Source: Betaproteobacteria bacterium HGW-Betaproteobacteria-12 (GTDB lineage: Bacteria; Pseudomonadota; Gammaproteobacteria; Burkholderiales; Rhodocyclaceae). From it: a stretch of DNA of 64,000 nucleotides. The notes under the pieces were generated by a model. The model had not been told where the DNA came from. It worked only from the letters and a program-made list of their open reading frames with translations, and searched no databases. The stretch is taken from assembly GCA_002842345.1 (NCBI GenBank), contig PHCU01000003.1:22737-86736 (forward strand), written 5' to 3'. A program made the position numbers and the translations under genes. This document shows, one piece after another, positions 1-10,255 of this stretch (position 1 is the first letter of the stretch; each line of letters starts with the position of its first letter).

Positions 1-5
1 TCAAT

Positions 6-1523
6 GTGCTGGCCAACGGCTGGCTGGTATACCAGATCCTGGCCTGCCGACTCTGGGCGCGCAGCGGCTATTACCAGTCGGGCGGGGCCTTCGGTTTTCG
101 CGACCAGTTGCAGGATGTGATGGCGCTGGTCCATGCCGAACCCGGCCTGGTCCGCCAGCACCTGTTGCTCTGTGCCAGCCGCCAGTTTCCCGAGGGCGAC
201 GTCCAGCACTGGTGGCATCCGCCCGCCGGGCGCGGCGTGCGCACCCATTGTTCGGACGACGCGCTCTGGCTGCCGCTGGCCGTCTGCCGCTATGTCGAAT
301 GCAGCGGCGACCGCGGCGTGCTCGCTGAAACGGTGGCCTTCCTCGACGGCCGCCCGGTCAATCCGGAGGACGACTCCTATTACGACCTGCCCGGCCGCTC
401 CGCCGAAACGGCCAGCCTCTACGCCCATTGCGTACGCGCCATCCGCCACGGCTTGCGGGTCGGCGTCCATGGCCTGCCGCTGATCGGTACCGGCGACTGG
501 AACGACGGCATGAACCGGGTCGGCGTGCTCGGCCAGGGCGAGAGCGTCTGGCTCGGTTTCTTCCTCTGCGAGGTGCTGCGGCGCTTCGTCGGCGTTGCCG
601 CGGCGCAGGGCGATGCGGCCTTCGCCGAAGAATGCCGGAGCGCCGGCGCCCGCCTGCAAGTGAAGCTCGAAGAACACGGCTGGGATGGGCAATGGTATCG
701 CCGCGCCTACTTCGACGACGGCACGCCGCTCGGATCGGCGAGCAATGTCGAGTGCCGGATCGACTCGATCGCCCAGAGCTGGTCGGTGCTGTCCGGTGCC
801 GGCGACGCGGCGCGCGCCCGGCGGGCCATGCAGTCGCTCGACGAACGCCTGGTGCGCCGCCAGGACGGGCTGGTGCAGCTGCTCGATCCGCCCTTCGCCA
901 GCGCGACGCTCGATCCCGGCTATATCCGCGGCTACGTGCCGGGCGTCCGCGAAAATGGCGGGCAATACACCCATGCGGCGATCTGGGCGGCCATGGCCTT
1001 CGCCGAACAAGGCGACAGCGCCCGCGCCTGGGAACTGCTGGCGATGATCAATCCGCTCAATCACGCGCTGAACGCTGCTGCGGTGGCGCGCTACAAGGTC
1101 GAGCCCTACGTGGCGACAGCCGATGTCTATGCGCTGGCGCCGCATGGCGGGCGGGGCGGCTGGAGCTGGTACACCGGCTCGGCCGGCTGGCTGTACCGGC
1201 TCATCGTCGAATCGCTGCTCGGCCTGCGCCGCCAGGGCGATACGCTGCGCTTCGCACCCTGCCTGCCGGCCGACTGGGCAGCCTGCACCGTGCATTACCG
1301 ATTTCGGGAAACCGACTACCGGATCGTTTTGCGCTCGGCGGACGGGAGCGAAGAATCAGCCCTGCGGGTCGTCGTCGATGGCCTGGTGCAGCCCGACGGC
1401 GGCGTGCCGCTGCATGACGACCGGCAGCCGCACCAGGTCGAGGTCTGGCTGCCCGTGTCAGCCAGGCCGGCGCCAGGCGCGGTGCCTCAGACCGGGGTCA
1501 GCCCGAGGCGCGCGAACAACTGA
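6..1523 (+). CDS. GH94-family / cyclic beta-1,2-glucan synthase C-terminal region (5' truncated by window)
   Basis: 505 aa [48 protein letters not shown] motifs typical of GH94 cellobiose phosphorylase/NdvB-ChvB C-termini; runs in from window edge. Confidence 0.85.
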   Translation: MLANGWLVYQILACRLWARSGYYQSGGAFGFRDQLQDVMALVHAEPGLVRQHLLLCASRQFPEGDVQHWWHPPAGRGVRTHCSDDALWLPLAVCRYVECSGDRGVLAETVAFLDGRPVNPEDDSYYDLPGRSAETASLYAHCVRAIRHGLRVGVHGLPLIGTGDWNDGMNRVGVLGQGESVWLGFFLCEVLRRFVGVAAAQGDAAFAEECRSAGARLQVKLEEHGWDGQWYRRAYFDDGTPLGSASNVECRIDSIAQSWSVLSGAGDAARARRAMQSLDERLVRRQDGLVQLLDPPFASATLDPGYIRGYVPGVRENGGQYTHAAIWAAMAFAEQGDSARAWELLAMINPLNHALNAAAVARYKVEPYVATADVYALAPHGGRGGWSWYTGSAGWLYRLIVESLLGLRRQGDTLRFAPCLPADWAACTVHYRFRETDYRIVLRSADGSEESALRVVVDGLVQPDGGVPLHDDRQPHQVEVWLPVSARPAPGAVPQTGVSPRRANN

Positions 1524-2455
1524 TTGTCGAGGTCCGGCGCGGCGTTTTCCGTGGTCAGCAGGTCGCTGCCGTAGAAGATGGAATTGGCGCCGGCGAAGAA
1601 GCACAGGGCCTGCAGTTCGGCGCTCATCTCGTGACGCCCGGCGGACAGGCGGATGCGCGATTTGGGCAGGAGGATGCGGGCGACGGCGATGGTGCGGACG
1701 AACTCGAAACTGTCGAGTTTTTCGGCATCGGCTAGCGGCAGGCCGGGCACCTTGACCAGGTGGTTGATCGGCACCGATTCCGGCGGCCGGGCCATGTTGG
1801 CGAACTGGACCAGCAGCCCGGCCCGGTGGCGGCGCGTCTCGCCCATGCCGACGATGCCGCCGGAGCATATCTTGATGCCGGCGTGGCGGACCTGATCGAT
1901 GGTCTGCAGGCGATCGCCGTAGGCGTGCGTCGAGACGATCTGCGGGTAGTAGTCGGCGGCGGTGTCGAGGTTGTGGTTGTAGAAATCGAGGCCGGCCAGC
2001 TTCAGCCGCTCGGCCTGACCGGGTTGCAGCATGCCGAGGGTCAGGCAGGTTTCCAGGCCGAGCGCCTTGACCGCCCGGACCATCTCGATGACCTGCTCCA
2101 GATCCTTGTCCTTCGGATGGCGCCAGGCGGCGCCCATGCAGAAGCGCGAGGCGCCCTTGGCCTTGGCGTCCTGGGCGGCGGCGAGGACTTCGGCGAGCGG
2201 CTTGAGCGGTTCGCGTTCGACCGGCGTGTCGTGCCGGGCCGACTGCGAGCAGTATTTGCAATCCTCGGAGCAGCCGCCGGTCTTGATCGAGAACAGGGCG
2301 GAACGCTGGATCTGGTTCGGCTCGAACTGCAGGCGATGCACGGCCTGGGCCTGCCACAGCAGGTCCATGAAGGGTTGCTCGAACAGGGCGAGGGCTTGCT
2401 CCGCGGTCCGCGCAGGGGCGCTCGGCGACGGGCAGGCGAATTGATGTTCCGGCAT
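1487..2455 (-). CDS. bioB: biotin synthase
   Basis: Radical SAM motif [18 protein letters not shown]; full-length 322 aa. Confidence 0.97.
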   Translation of the reverse strand: MPEHQFACPSPSAPARTAEQALALFEQPFMDLLWQAQAVHRLQFEPNQIQRSALFSIKTGGCSEDCKYCSQSARHDTPVEREPLKPLAEVLAAAQDAKAKGASRFCMGAAWRHPKDKDLEQVIEMVRAVKALGLETCLTLGMLQPGQAERLKLAGLDFYNHNLDTAADYYPQIVSTHAYGDRLQTIDQVRHAGIKICSGGIVGMGETRRHRAGLLVQFANMARPPESVPINHLVKVPGLPLADAEKLDSFEFVRTIAVARILLPKSRIRLSAGRHEMSAELQALCFFAGANSIFYGSDLLTTENAAPDLDNQLFARLGLTPV

Positions 2456-2546
2456 CGGTGATGGGCCTTTATCGTTCAGTGGAATGCGGCACGCCGGAGT
2501 CCCGGCGGCGATGGTGGGGCAGGGGCGCCGCTGGGCGGCGCGCCGG

Positions 2547-2849
2547 TCATTTTTCCCAGCGGCTGTGGCCGATGAATTCTTCCCAGCTGAGATAACCGTC
2601 GCTGTTCAGATCGCGTTCCGGGAATTTCTCCGCCAGATAGGCCGAATCCTGCTCGACTTCCGGGCGCGAGAGCTTGCCGTCCTTGTCCTTGTCGAGGGCG
2701 GCGAAGCGTTCATGCGCCTTCTGGTTGGCCAGCCGGGCGACATCGCCCTTGCGGCCTTCCTGGTCGAGGGTCGGCACCATGGTCTTCTGCGCCAGGGCCG
2801 ATTGCGTCAGCATGGCCGACAGCAAGATGAATAGACCGTAGCGCTTCAT
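2547..2849 (-). CDS. secreted EF-hand domain protein
   Basis: Signal peptide [20 protein letters not shown]; two EF-hand loops [12 protein letters not shown] and [12 protein letters not shown]; start inferred inside the longer listed ORF. Confidence 0.8.
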   Translation of the reverse strand: MKRYGLFILLSAMLTQSALAQKTMVPTLDQEGRKGDVARLANQKAHERFAALDKDKDGKLSRPEVEQDSAYLAEKFPERDLNSDGYLSWEEFIGHSRWEK

Positions 2850-3286
2850 GCCGCCTGGCCTCGCTGCTGTTCCGGCAGGGTGCTCAGGAAGGGTTTGTAC
2901 TTCATGTCCTCGAGCAGGATGTGGTTGCGCCACCAGCGCGTCAGGTAGCTGAACAGTTCCTTGACGCCGACAATGCCGAGCGAGGCGCCATAGCAGGTTT
3001 CCGAGATGACTTCGCAGAAGTGCAGGTGTTCCTGCCGATGCTCTTCGAGCTCGTGGTAGCTGGCGAGCGACATCAGTTCCTCTTCCTCGCGGAAGTGGTA
3101 TTCGGCATAGGCAACCAGCGAGGACAGGATGTCCACGATGCCTTCCGAGCGCAGATCCTCGCCGCTGTGTTCGGCCAGCTGGTTGATCAGATGGGCCAGG
3201 TGCTGGTGATGCTGGTCCAGCAGGTCCACGCCGACACTGAAAGCTTCGTTCCAGGCAATCGGCTGGGTTTCGTAACGGGTACTCAC
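2846..3286 (-). CDS. bacteriohemerythrin
   Basis: Hemerythrin pattern LLDQHHQHL...YHFREEEELM...HRQEHLHF...HILLEDMKYKPF. Confidence 0.92.
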   Translation of the reverse strand: MSTRYETQPIAWNEAFSVGVDLLDQHHQHLAHLINQLAEHSGEDLRSEGIVDILSSLVAYAEYHFREEEELMSLASYHELEEHRQEHLHFCEVISETCYGASLGIVGVKELFSYLTRWWRNHILLEDMKYKPFLSTLPEQQRGQAA

Positions 3287-3295
3287 GCCGGCTCC

Positions 3296-3541
3296 TCAGG
3301 TGGAGGCAATGGGGAAATTCTCGCTAGCGAGACGCAGGTTCCGGTTTTCGGGAGCCGCGGAGCGCTGACTGGATTGTGCCATGGCGCGCAGGTTGGCGGC
3401 AGCCCGGCTCAGACTGGCGGCCGATTCACGTTGATGGGCGGCGATGATGGCCAGTTTGGCGCGGAGTTTGCCCGCGTTGGCGATGTAATCGCCGAGTGGA
3501 TCGAGGGAGTCGGCAGGCAGGGTCGGCTGGCGGGAGCTCAT
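3296..3541 (-). CDS. small hypothetical protein upstream of hemerythrin
   Basis: 81 aa ORF, 9 nt from hemerythrin start, same strand. Confidence 0.5.
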   Translation of the reverse strand: MSSRQPTLPADSLDPLGDYIANAGKLRAKLAIIAAHQRESAASLSRAAANLRAMAQSSQRSAAPENRNLRLASENFPIAST

Positions 3542-3668
3542 GCAGTGATTTCCGGGGGAGGTTATGACTTAGGTCATAGCAAAATGCAGTCCACCGCTGG
3601 CCGTCCCGACGGGGCGCTACGCGGCCGCGGCCACCATTTTCCGGCGCGGGACTTGCTTCAAAACCGCC

Positions 3669-5609
3669 ATGTCTGCCCGTTCGCCCCTTGCTTCCCCGAC
3701 CGTCGATAGTCAGTCCCCGGCGGCCTGGCGGACCCTCTATTGGCGGGTGCTGGCGGTCTTCCTGCTCAGCCTGGGCCTGGGCGGGGCGACGGTTTACTGG
3801 ATCGACCAGGCCGAGGTGGCGCAGCACAAGCGCGAGGCGATCGAGCTGGCTTCGCTGCACGGCCATCTGCTGCAGCAGCAGATCGTCCGCTCGCTGTCGG
3901 TGACCTACGGACTGGCCGCGGTCCTGCGCCAGGGCAACGGCGAAATCGCCGATTTTCGCGCCCTGGCAACCGAGATGCTGAGCCTTTCGGGCGGCACCAG
4001 CGCCATCCAGCTGGCGCCCAACGGGGTGATCCGCGACAGCGTGCCGGTGAAGGGGCACGAGGCGGCGATCGGCCACAACCTGCTGGACGATCCAGAGCGC
4101 AATCGCGAGGCCTTCCTCGCCCTGAAGACGCGCGAACTGACCCTGGCCGGTCCGTTCGAGCTGCGCCAGGGCGGCCAGGCGGTGGTCGGCCGCCTGCCGG
4201 TGTTTCTGCGTAGCGGCCAGGCGGACGAGCAGTTCTGGGGCTTCGTCACGGTCCTCATCCGCATTCCCGACCTGCTGCGCGCCGCGGCGCTGATCGACAA
4301 GGAGGTCAAGGGGCATGCCTTCGCCCTGAGTCGCCGGCAAGCGGACGGCGCCGGGCGGCAGACGATATGGAGTTCTGAGTCGGCGCCGCTGGCCGAGCCG
4401 GTGAGTTTTCCGATCACCGTGCCGAATGGCGAATGGACGCTCGACGTCGAGCGCGCCGACGGCTGGCATACGCCGCCCGCCACGCTGCTCTGGCAGTTGC
4501 TGGCGGTGGTGCTGATCAGCCTGCTCTCGGCCGTCCTCGCCCATCATCTGCTGCGCCTGCCCTTACGCCTGGCCGAACAGGTCGCCCGCCGCACGGCCGC
4601 CCTCGACGAGGCCAACGAAAGCCTGCAGGCGGAGATCGTCCAGCACTGGCAGACGGAACTGGCGCTGCGCGACAGCGAGCGCCGGCTCGAGCAGCGGGTG
4701 CGCGAGCGGACACAGGAACTGGAACGGCTCAATGCCGAACTGAGTGACGGGCAGGCGCAGCAGAAGGCGCTGATCGACAAGCTGGCCGATACCCGCAGCC
4801 AGCTGCTGCAGTCGGGGATGCTGGCGGCGGTGGGCCGGCTGGCGGCCGGTGTGGCGCACGAGATCAACAATCCGATGGGCTTCATCATGTCCAATGTGGG
4901 CACCATGAAACTGCACATCGACACCCTGGCCGAGGGCCTGCAGCGCCAGTGCCAGTTGCTCGCCCCCTATCTCGACGAGCGCCAGGATCTGCGCGAACAG
5001 CTCGCCCTGATCGAAGATGAGATGGATCTGCCCTTCGTCCGCGAGGATCTGCCGGCGCTGATCGACGAAACCCTGGCCGGTCTGGCGCGGGTCAAGCGCG
5101 TCGTCCAGGATCTGCGCGAATTCAGCGCCGTCGACCAGGCCGACTGCCAGACGGTCGACCTGAACGCCTGTCTGCGCCAGGCCGCCGGGCTGCTCGGCCA
5201 CCTGCTCGACGGGCGCATCCGGCTGGTCTGGCAGCTCGGCGACCTGCCGCCAGTCGAATGCAACGCGCCGCAGATCGCCCAGGTTTTGCGCGGCCTGCTG
5301 CTCAATGCCGCCCAGGCCATCGACGGCAGCGGCGAGATCGTCGTGACGACGCGCGAGAGCGACGGCTGGGTGGATATCGAGATTGCCGACAGCGGCCACG
5401 GCATTGCCCCGGAAAACCTCGGGCGCGTCTGCGAACCCTTCTTCACCACGCGCGCCGTCGGCGAGGGTATGGGGCTCGGGCTGACCGTCGCCCACCAGGT
5501 GCTGAAGCGTCACGGTGGCTGCCTCTTCGTCGCCAGTCCGGCCGGCCAGGGGGCCCGCGTCACGGTCAATCTGCCGGTCCGCCGGCAGGCCGTTCCCGAC
5601 CTGCTGTAA
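3669..5609 (+). CDS. membrane sensor histidine kinase with CHASE-like periplasmic domain
   Basis: TM-sensor-TM, coiled coil, H-box VAHEINNPMGF, N/G boxes (NAAQAI, DSGHGI, GMGLGL). Confidence 0.9.
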   Translation: MSARSPLASPTVDSQSPAAWRTLYWRVLAVFLLSLGLGGATVYWIDQAEVAQHKREAIELASLHGHLLQQQIVRSLSVTYGLAAVLRQGNGEIADFRALATEMLSLSGGTSAIQLAPNGVIRDSVPVKGHEAAIGHNLLDDPERNREAFLALKTRELTLAGPFELRQGGQAVVGRLPVFLRSGQADEQFWGFVTVLIRIPDLLRAAALIDKEVKGHAFALSRRQADGAGRQTIWSSESAPLAEPVSFPITVPNGEWTLDVERADGWHTPPATLLWQLLAVVLISLLSAVLAHHLLRLPLRLAEQVARRTAALDEANESLQAEIVQHWQTELALRDSERRLEQRVRERTQELERLNAELSDGQAQQKALIDKLADTRSQLLQSGMLAAVGRLAAGVAHEINNPMGFIMSNVGTMKLHIDTLAEGLQRQCQLLAPYLDERQDLREQLALIEDEMDLPFVREDLPALIDETLAGLARVKRVVQDLREFSAVDQADCQTVDLNACLRQAAGLLGHLLDGRIRLVWQLGDLPPVECNAPQIAQVLRGLLLNAAQAIDGSGEIVVTTRESDGWVDIEIADSGHGIAPENLGRVCEPFFTTRAVGEGMGLGLTVAHQVLKRHGGCLFVASPAGQGARVTVNLPVRRQAVPDLL

Positions 5610-5653
5610 GCGCCAGGGCGGCGTTGCCGCCCGCCGTGCGGCGGGCCGGGGGC

Positions 5654-7144
5654 TCAGTGGGCGACGACGTCCGGCGCGTGATGCGGACAGACTTCGCACA
5701 GCCGGCCGGCCTGGGTGCCCTGGGCGACGCGCTGGCGGGTCATGCGGAAGGCCGGGCTCAGCCAGGCATCGGCAAAGGTGGTCTGGGTCAGGTCGGCGGC
5801 GTAGGAATAGCCGGAGTGATCCTGGGCGCAGGCGACGAGATGGCCGTTGGTGCGCACATGCGCTTCGATGAACGGCGCCAGGCAATGGCAGCGGCCGCGG
5901 GACCGGGCATCGCGCGGCGTGATACCGGGCGGCAGCAGCACTTCCGCATGGGCGACGAGGCCCGGCAGCGTGCCGAGATGCTGGAAGAAGTCGCTCATCG
6001 CATGCCGGCAGCGGCGCGAGTTGGTGTTCACCGACAGTTCGCAGCGGCGGCCGGAGCTGACCTGGTATTCGTCGCGCAGGGTGATCAGGCGGCCGATTTC
6101 GCGGCGGAAAAAGTCGGGATCGGCGGCGGCGATTTCCTGGGCGCGGGCGCGCCATTTGCCGCTGGCCTGGTTGAGGTAGATCACCAGATGATCGATGCCT
6201 TCGAGAATGCACTGGCGCAGCAGGGCTTCCGAGGTGCCGAGCAGGTCGACATGCAGGACCAGCTGCTTGAAGCGGCAGTGGGTGCGGGCAAAGCGGATGC
6301 CGGTGGCCAGCCAGTCGCATTTTTCGCTGTCGCCGAGGCTGGAGAAGACCAGCTGGCCGATCGGCAGGGTGCTCAGTTCGCGGGTCAGGCAGCGGAAGAA
6401 ATTCTTCTCCATGATGCCGCCTTCGCTGTGGCCGGCGCGCGCCGAGCGCAGCGCCTGCGGTGTCGTCAGGTCGAGGCGCACCGACGGCGGCAGTGGCGGC
6501 GTGTCATGGACGAAGGTCGCCAGCTTGCTGGAAAAGGCATGTGCCGAGTGGCCCGGTTCGACCCGCGGGCCCTGCGGCGAGAACAGTTGGTTGACGCGCT
6601 TCTGCGTCGCCGTCGTTTCGTGGCGCCGGTTACCGTGGGCCAGGTGCTGCGCCCAGACGTCGTCGGCGCTGCTGCTGTGGCCCATCGCCACGTGGTCGCC
6701 GCGGGCGATCAGGTCGCTGGCTTCGCTCAGGCTGATGCCGAGCAGCGCGGCGCTGTCCTCGGCGCGCAGATGCAAATTGACGCGGGCGAGCAGCATCAGC
6801 TCGCGGGCCACCTCGGCCGGGAAGCCGGCGCGCGCGCCATCGCGGGAATCGAGAAAGAGCTGGGCGATGAAGATGCTCAGGTCGCGGGTCAGCCACAGCG
6901 CCTGGATCTGGCTGAGCAGGTGCGGCATGGCTTCCAGGCCGGCGGTGACGCTGATCGGCTGGCCGGTTTCGGCTGGTGCGCTGGCCGCCGGCGCGGCGTC
7001 GGCAAAGGCCAGGTTGATCTCGGGCAGCGGCGGCATGCTGCCCGCCGGGGCAATCGTGGCGTCGGTCGGGCGTGGCGGCTCGGCCGGCGGCAGCTCGGTC
7101 AGGGGCAGGGAAAAGGACGCGTAACTGGGCACAGACGCTTTCAC
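5654..7144 (-). CDS. radical-SAM-like protein with C-terminal SPASM-like cysteines (degenerate N-terminal cluster)
   Basis: C-terminus CHCLAPFIEAHVRTNGHLVACAQDHSGY...ADAWLSPAFRMTR...CEVCPHH resembles SPASM; upstream segment VRLDLTTPQALRSARAGHSEGGIMEKNFF aligns by eye to a rSAM start but lacks CX3CX2C; GTG start inferred. Confidence 0.6.
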   Translation of the reverse strand: MKASVPSYASFSLPLTELPPAEPPRPTDATIAPAGSMPPLPEINLAFADAAPAASAPAETGQPISVTAGLEAMPHLLSQIQALWLTRDLSIFIAQLFLDSRDGARAGFPAEVARELMLLARVNLHLRAEDSAALLGISLSEASDLIARGDHVAMGHSSSADDVWAQHLAHGNRRHETTATQKRVNQLFSPQGPRVEPGHSAHAFSSKLATFVHDTPPLPPSVRLDLTTPQALRSARAGHSEGGIMEKNFFRCLTRELSTLPIGQLVFSSLGDSEKCDWLATGIRFARTHCRFKQLVLHVDLLGTSEALLRQCILEGIDHLVIYLNQASGKWRARAQEIAAADPDFFRREIGRLITLRDEYQVSSGRRCELSVNTNSRRCRHAMSDFFQHLGTLPGLVAHAEVLLPPGITPRDARSRGRCHCLAPFIEAHVRTNGHLVACAQDHSGYSYAADLTQTTFADAWLSPAFRMTRQRVAQGTQAGRLCEVCPHHAPDVVAH

Positions 7145-7191
7145 GATGATTCTCCTACGCTCCACCTCGCTTGAAGGTGCAGGACCGGGTA

Positions 7192-7208
7192 GCCCGCCTC
7201 GGGCGGGC
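7192..7208. repeat. GC-rich hairpin GCCCGCC...GGCGGGC
   Basis: Perfect 7-bp inverted repeat, 3-nt loop, intergenic. Confidence 0.5.
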
Positions 7209-7281
7209 TGGACGTGCGGTAGTCAATCCGCGGTATTTCTCAAATCTGATAAAAATGTAATGCATATTCCCGATTGTGGCA

Positions 7282-7308
7282 GTGCGGGGCGCTGTGAACG
7301 CCCCGCAC
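7282..7308 (-). terminator. strong hairpin 3' of HiPIP gene (no U-tract)
   Basis: GTGCGGGGCG ctgtgaa CGCCCCGCAC, perfect 10-bp stem, just past the HiPIP stop. Confidence 0.45.
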
Positions 7309-7325
7309 GTCGGGGGGAGACCAGC

Positions 7326-7568
7326 TTACTTCTTGGCCCAGGCCACGCAATAACCCTTGGCAGAAATCTCGTTGTCGCCGGGGAAGATCTTGCAGGCGTT
7401 CGGGGCGACGAACTGGACGCAGGTGGAGCACTGCTTGTCGCCTTCCGGGCTGTCCTTGTACTTCATGCTGGAGCGCATACCGTCATTCTTGGCGGCCATG
7501 GCGACGACCGGGATCAGGGCCAGGGAAAGGCCACCGTACTTCAGCATGTTGCGGCGAGATTGGTTCAT
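7326..7568 (-). CDS. high-potential iron-sulfur protein (HiPIP)
   Basis: Twin-Arg-like leader NQSRRNMLKYGG; CSTCVQF...CKIFPG...GYCVAWAKK HiPIP cysteine pattern. Confidence 0.9.
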   Translation of the reverse strand: MNQSRRNMLKYGGLSLALIPVVAMAAKNDGMRSSMKYKDSPEGDKQCSTCVQFVAPNACKIFPGDNEISAKGYCVAWAKK

Positions 7569-7750
7569 ATTGTCAAGCTCCTCGTAGCGGGCCCCTGTCG
7601 GGGCGGGAGAGTTGGGGAAAGGCGGCCGTGGCAGCGGCCGTCGTCGCCGGGTGCTGTCTCTTGGAGGAGGCAGCGGGGGGGACCCGGCGACGGTATTTGA
7701 TTAGCAAGCTGCGGGCCAGCTTTTGCCGCAACCACCGGCGAGCGTCCGGC

Positions 7751-7772
7751 TTGCCTTGCCGTGGCAAGGCAA
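7751..7772. promoter_or_regulatory. perfect 10-bp inverted repeat TTGCCTTGCC-GT-GGCAAGGCAA
   Basis: Dyad 50 nt upstream of the GGDEF/EAL start at 7822. Confidence 0.55.
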
Positions 7773-7821
7773 TGCATCATGGCCGCATCAGGGCCTTCCC
7801 GCAGAGAGCCGCAGCGTGCGC

Positions 7822-10239
7822 ATGAGAAGAACGAAAATCTGGGTCCGACTGGTCAGTGCCATCCTGGTCGGCGTCATGGTGTCGGGTACCGGCGTGATTT
7901 ACTGGGCCACCGAGGAACAGAGGAATCTGGCCATCGAGCAGTCGAAGGACTTCGCCATCAGCGTCCACCAGATGACGCTGGCCGGCCTGACCGGCATGAT
8001 GATCACCGGCACCATCGGCCTGCGCACCATCTTCCTCGACCAGATCAAGGAAACCAATCACATCGAGGCGCTGAAGGTGTTCCGCGGCGATGGCGTGATC
8101 AAGCAGTACGGTCTCGGTTTCGATGGCGAGACCGCCTCCGATGCGCTGGAGACGCGCGTGCTGGTCAGCGGCGAGCCGTACTTCAACGTGATCGTCAACA
8201 AGTCCGGCGAAGAGCGTCTGAAGGCGATCATCCCGGTCAAGGCGGCGGAAAACTACCTGGGCAAGAACTGCCTGTTCTGCCACGAAGTGCCAGCCGGCAC
8301 CGTGCTCGGCGCCGTCAGCATGGAAATCTCGCTGTCGCGGGCGGCCGAGACGACCCGCAGCTTCGGTCTGCGCGCCCTGCTGGTCGGGGCGCTGGTCTGT
8401 GTTCCGCTGGCCCTGTTCATCTGGCTGTTCATCGCCCGCCTGGTGACCCGGCCGCTGGAGGAAATGACCGAGGGCCTGAACCGCATCGCCGACGGCGACA
8501 TCGAGGAGGCGAAGCCGCTGCCGGCGCTGCATGCCGACGAAGTGGGCATCGCCGCCAAGGCCTTCAACCGGGTCATGGAAAAATCCGGCGAGCTGATCCA
8601 GCAACAGCGCATGGCCCGTATCGTTTTCGAGAATTCGCTCGAAGGCATCACCGTCACCGACGCCCAGTCGCGCATCCAGCTGGTCAACAAGGCCTTCACC
8701 GACACCACCGGCTACCCGGCGGAAGAGGTGATCGGCCAGACGCCGGGTATTCTCAAATCCGGTAAACAGGGGCCGGAGTTCTATCAGGCCTTCTGGGAGG
8801 CGCTGCAGCGCGACGGCGAGTGGCGCGGCGAAATCTGGAACAAGCGCAAGAACGGCTCGGTGTACGCCGAATGGCTCAATGTCAGTGCCGTGCGCAACGG
8901 CCGGGGCGAAGTCGAGCATTACGTGGCCATCTTCTCCGACATCACCGAGCGCAAGGAGCGCGAGGAGGCGATCACCTTCCAGGCCTTCCACGATGCCCTG
9001 ACCGGCCTGCCCAACCGCCTGCTGTTCAAGGACCGCCTCGAGCAGGCGCTGGCCCAGGCCAAGCGCAGCAAGGAGCGGACGCCGGTGGTGATGTTCCTTG
9101 ATCTCGACAAGTTCAAGCAGATCAACGACACCCTCGGCCACGATGTCGGCGACCTGCTGCTCAAGGAGGTCGCCGCCCGGCTGAAGGCCTGCGTGCGCGC
9201 CACCGATACGGTCGCCCGCTTTGCCGGCGACGAGTTCACCGTGCTGTTGCCCGAGGCCACCGCGCCGGCCGATGCCGAGGTCGTCGCCGGCAAGATCCTG
9301 GCGGCCATGCAGCAGCCGGTCGATCTCGGCAGCGAGGAGCGGGTGGTGACGACCAGCATCGGCATCAGCCTCTATCCGGCAGACGGCCGCGACAGCGAAA
9401 CGCTGATGAAGGCGGCCGATGCCGCGATGTACCAGGTCAAGCGGGCCGGCCGGGCCGGCCGCTGCTTCTTCACGGCCGACCTGATCGGCTCGCCGACGCG
9501 CCGGGCCGATCTCGAAGCACGACTCAAGGACGCCTTCATCAACCGCCAGTTCGTCCTCCATTACCAACCCATCGTCGATCTGCAGAGCGGTGCCGTGCAT
9601 GGCAAGGAAGCGCTGATCCGCTGGCAGGCCGGGCCCGACGAACTGCTGATGCCGGAAGATTTCATCGGCCTGGCCGAGGAGGTCGGCCTGATGGTCAAGC
9701 TTGGCGAGTGGGTGCTGGAAACCGCCTGCATCCAGGCCCGCCTGTGGCAGCTGGAAGATCAGCCGGTGCGCGTCGCCGTCAACCTGTCGGCCAGCGAATT
9801 CAAGCGCCCCGATCTGGTCGATATGGTGCGCGACACGCTGCGCCGGGCCGGCCTGACGCCGGCCCTGCTCGAACTGGAAATCGCCGAGGCCATCGTCATG
9901 CAGGATGCCGACTATGCCCGCCAGGTCTGCCGCGGATTGGCCGACCTCGGGGTGATGCTCAGCCTCGGCAATTTCGGCACCGGCTTCGTCAGTCTGGGCC
10001 TGCTCAACAGCCTGCCGCTGCATGCCGTCAAGGTCGATCGCAGCCTGATCCGCGAGCATCTGCATGAGAACCGCGACAAGACCATCCTCACCGCCGTCTT
10101 CGGTCTGGCCAATGCGCTGGGCCTGACGGCGGTCGCCGAAGGCCTGGAAAGTATCGACCAGCTGGCCCTGCTGCACGGCTTCCAGTGCGAGCGCGCCCAG
10201 GGCTATGCGATCGCCCGGCCGGGGCCGGACCAGGAGTAA
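7822..10239 (+). CDS. membrane sensor with periplasmic CXXCH motif, HAMP, PAS, GGDEF and degenerate EAL domains
   Basis: CLFCH in periplasmic region; HAMP VTRPLEEMTEGLNRIADGDIEE; PAS; AGDEF; KEALIRW; LSLGNFGTGF in place of the usual DDFGTG. Confidence 0.9.
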   Translation: MRRTKIWVRLVSAILVGVMVSGTGVIYWATEEQRNLAIEQSKDFAISVHQMTLAGLTGMMITGTIGLRTIFLDQIKETNHIEALKVFRGDGVIKQYGLGFDGETASDALETRVLVSGEPYFNVIVNKSGEERLKAIIPVKAAENYLGKNCLFCHEVPAGTVLGAVSMEISLSRAAETTRSFGLRALLVGALVCVPLALFIWLFIARLVTRPLEEMTEGLNRIADGDIEEAKPLPALHADEVGIAAKAFNRVMEKSGELIQQQRMARIVFENSLEGITVTDAQSRIQLVNKAFTDTTGYPAEEVIGQTPGILKSGKQGPEFYQAFWEALQRDGEWRGEIWNKRKNGSVYAEWLNVSAVRNGRGEVEHYVAIFSDITERKEREEAITFQAFHDALTGLPNRLLFKDRLEQALAQAKRSKERTPVVMFLDLDKFKQINDTLGHDVGDLLLKEVAARLKACVRATDTVARFAGDEFTVLLPEATAPADAEVVAGKILAAMQQPVDLGSEERVVTTSIGISLYPADGRDSETLMKAADAAMYQVKRAGRAGRCFFTADLIGSPTRRADLEARLKDAFINRQFVLHYQPIVDLQSGAVHGKEALIRWQAGPDELLMPEDFIGLAEEVGLMVKLGEWVLETACIQARLWQLEDQPVRVAVNLSASEFKRPDLVDMVRDTLRRAGLTPALLELEIAEAIVMQDADYARQVCRGLADLGVMLSLGNFGTGFVSLGLLNSLPLHAVKVDRSLIREHLHENRDKTILTAVFGLANALGLTAVAEGLESIDQLALLHGFQCERAQGYAIARPGPDQE

Positions 10240-10255
10240 GTAGTCGCCGCCGGCC

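Noticed and set aside
7762-7777. TGGCAAGGCAATGCAT as a sigma-54 promoter before the haem-GGDEF gene
   Set aside because: GG to GC spacing is one nucleotide short of the -24/-12 requirement; better explained by the dyad at 7751-7772
7777-10176. 799-aa minus-strand ORF opposite the GGDEF-EAL gene
   Set aside because: Shadow ORF, no motifs
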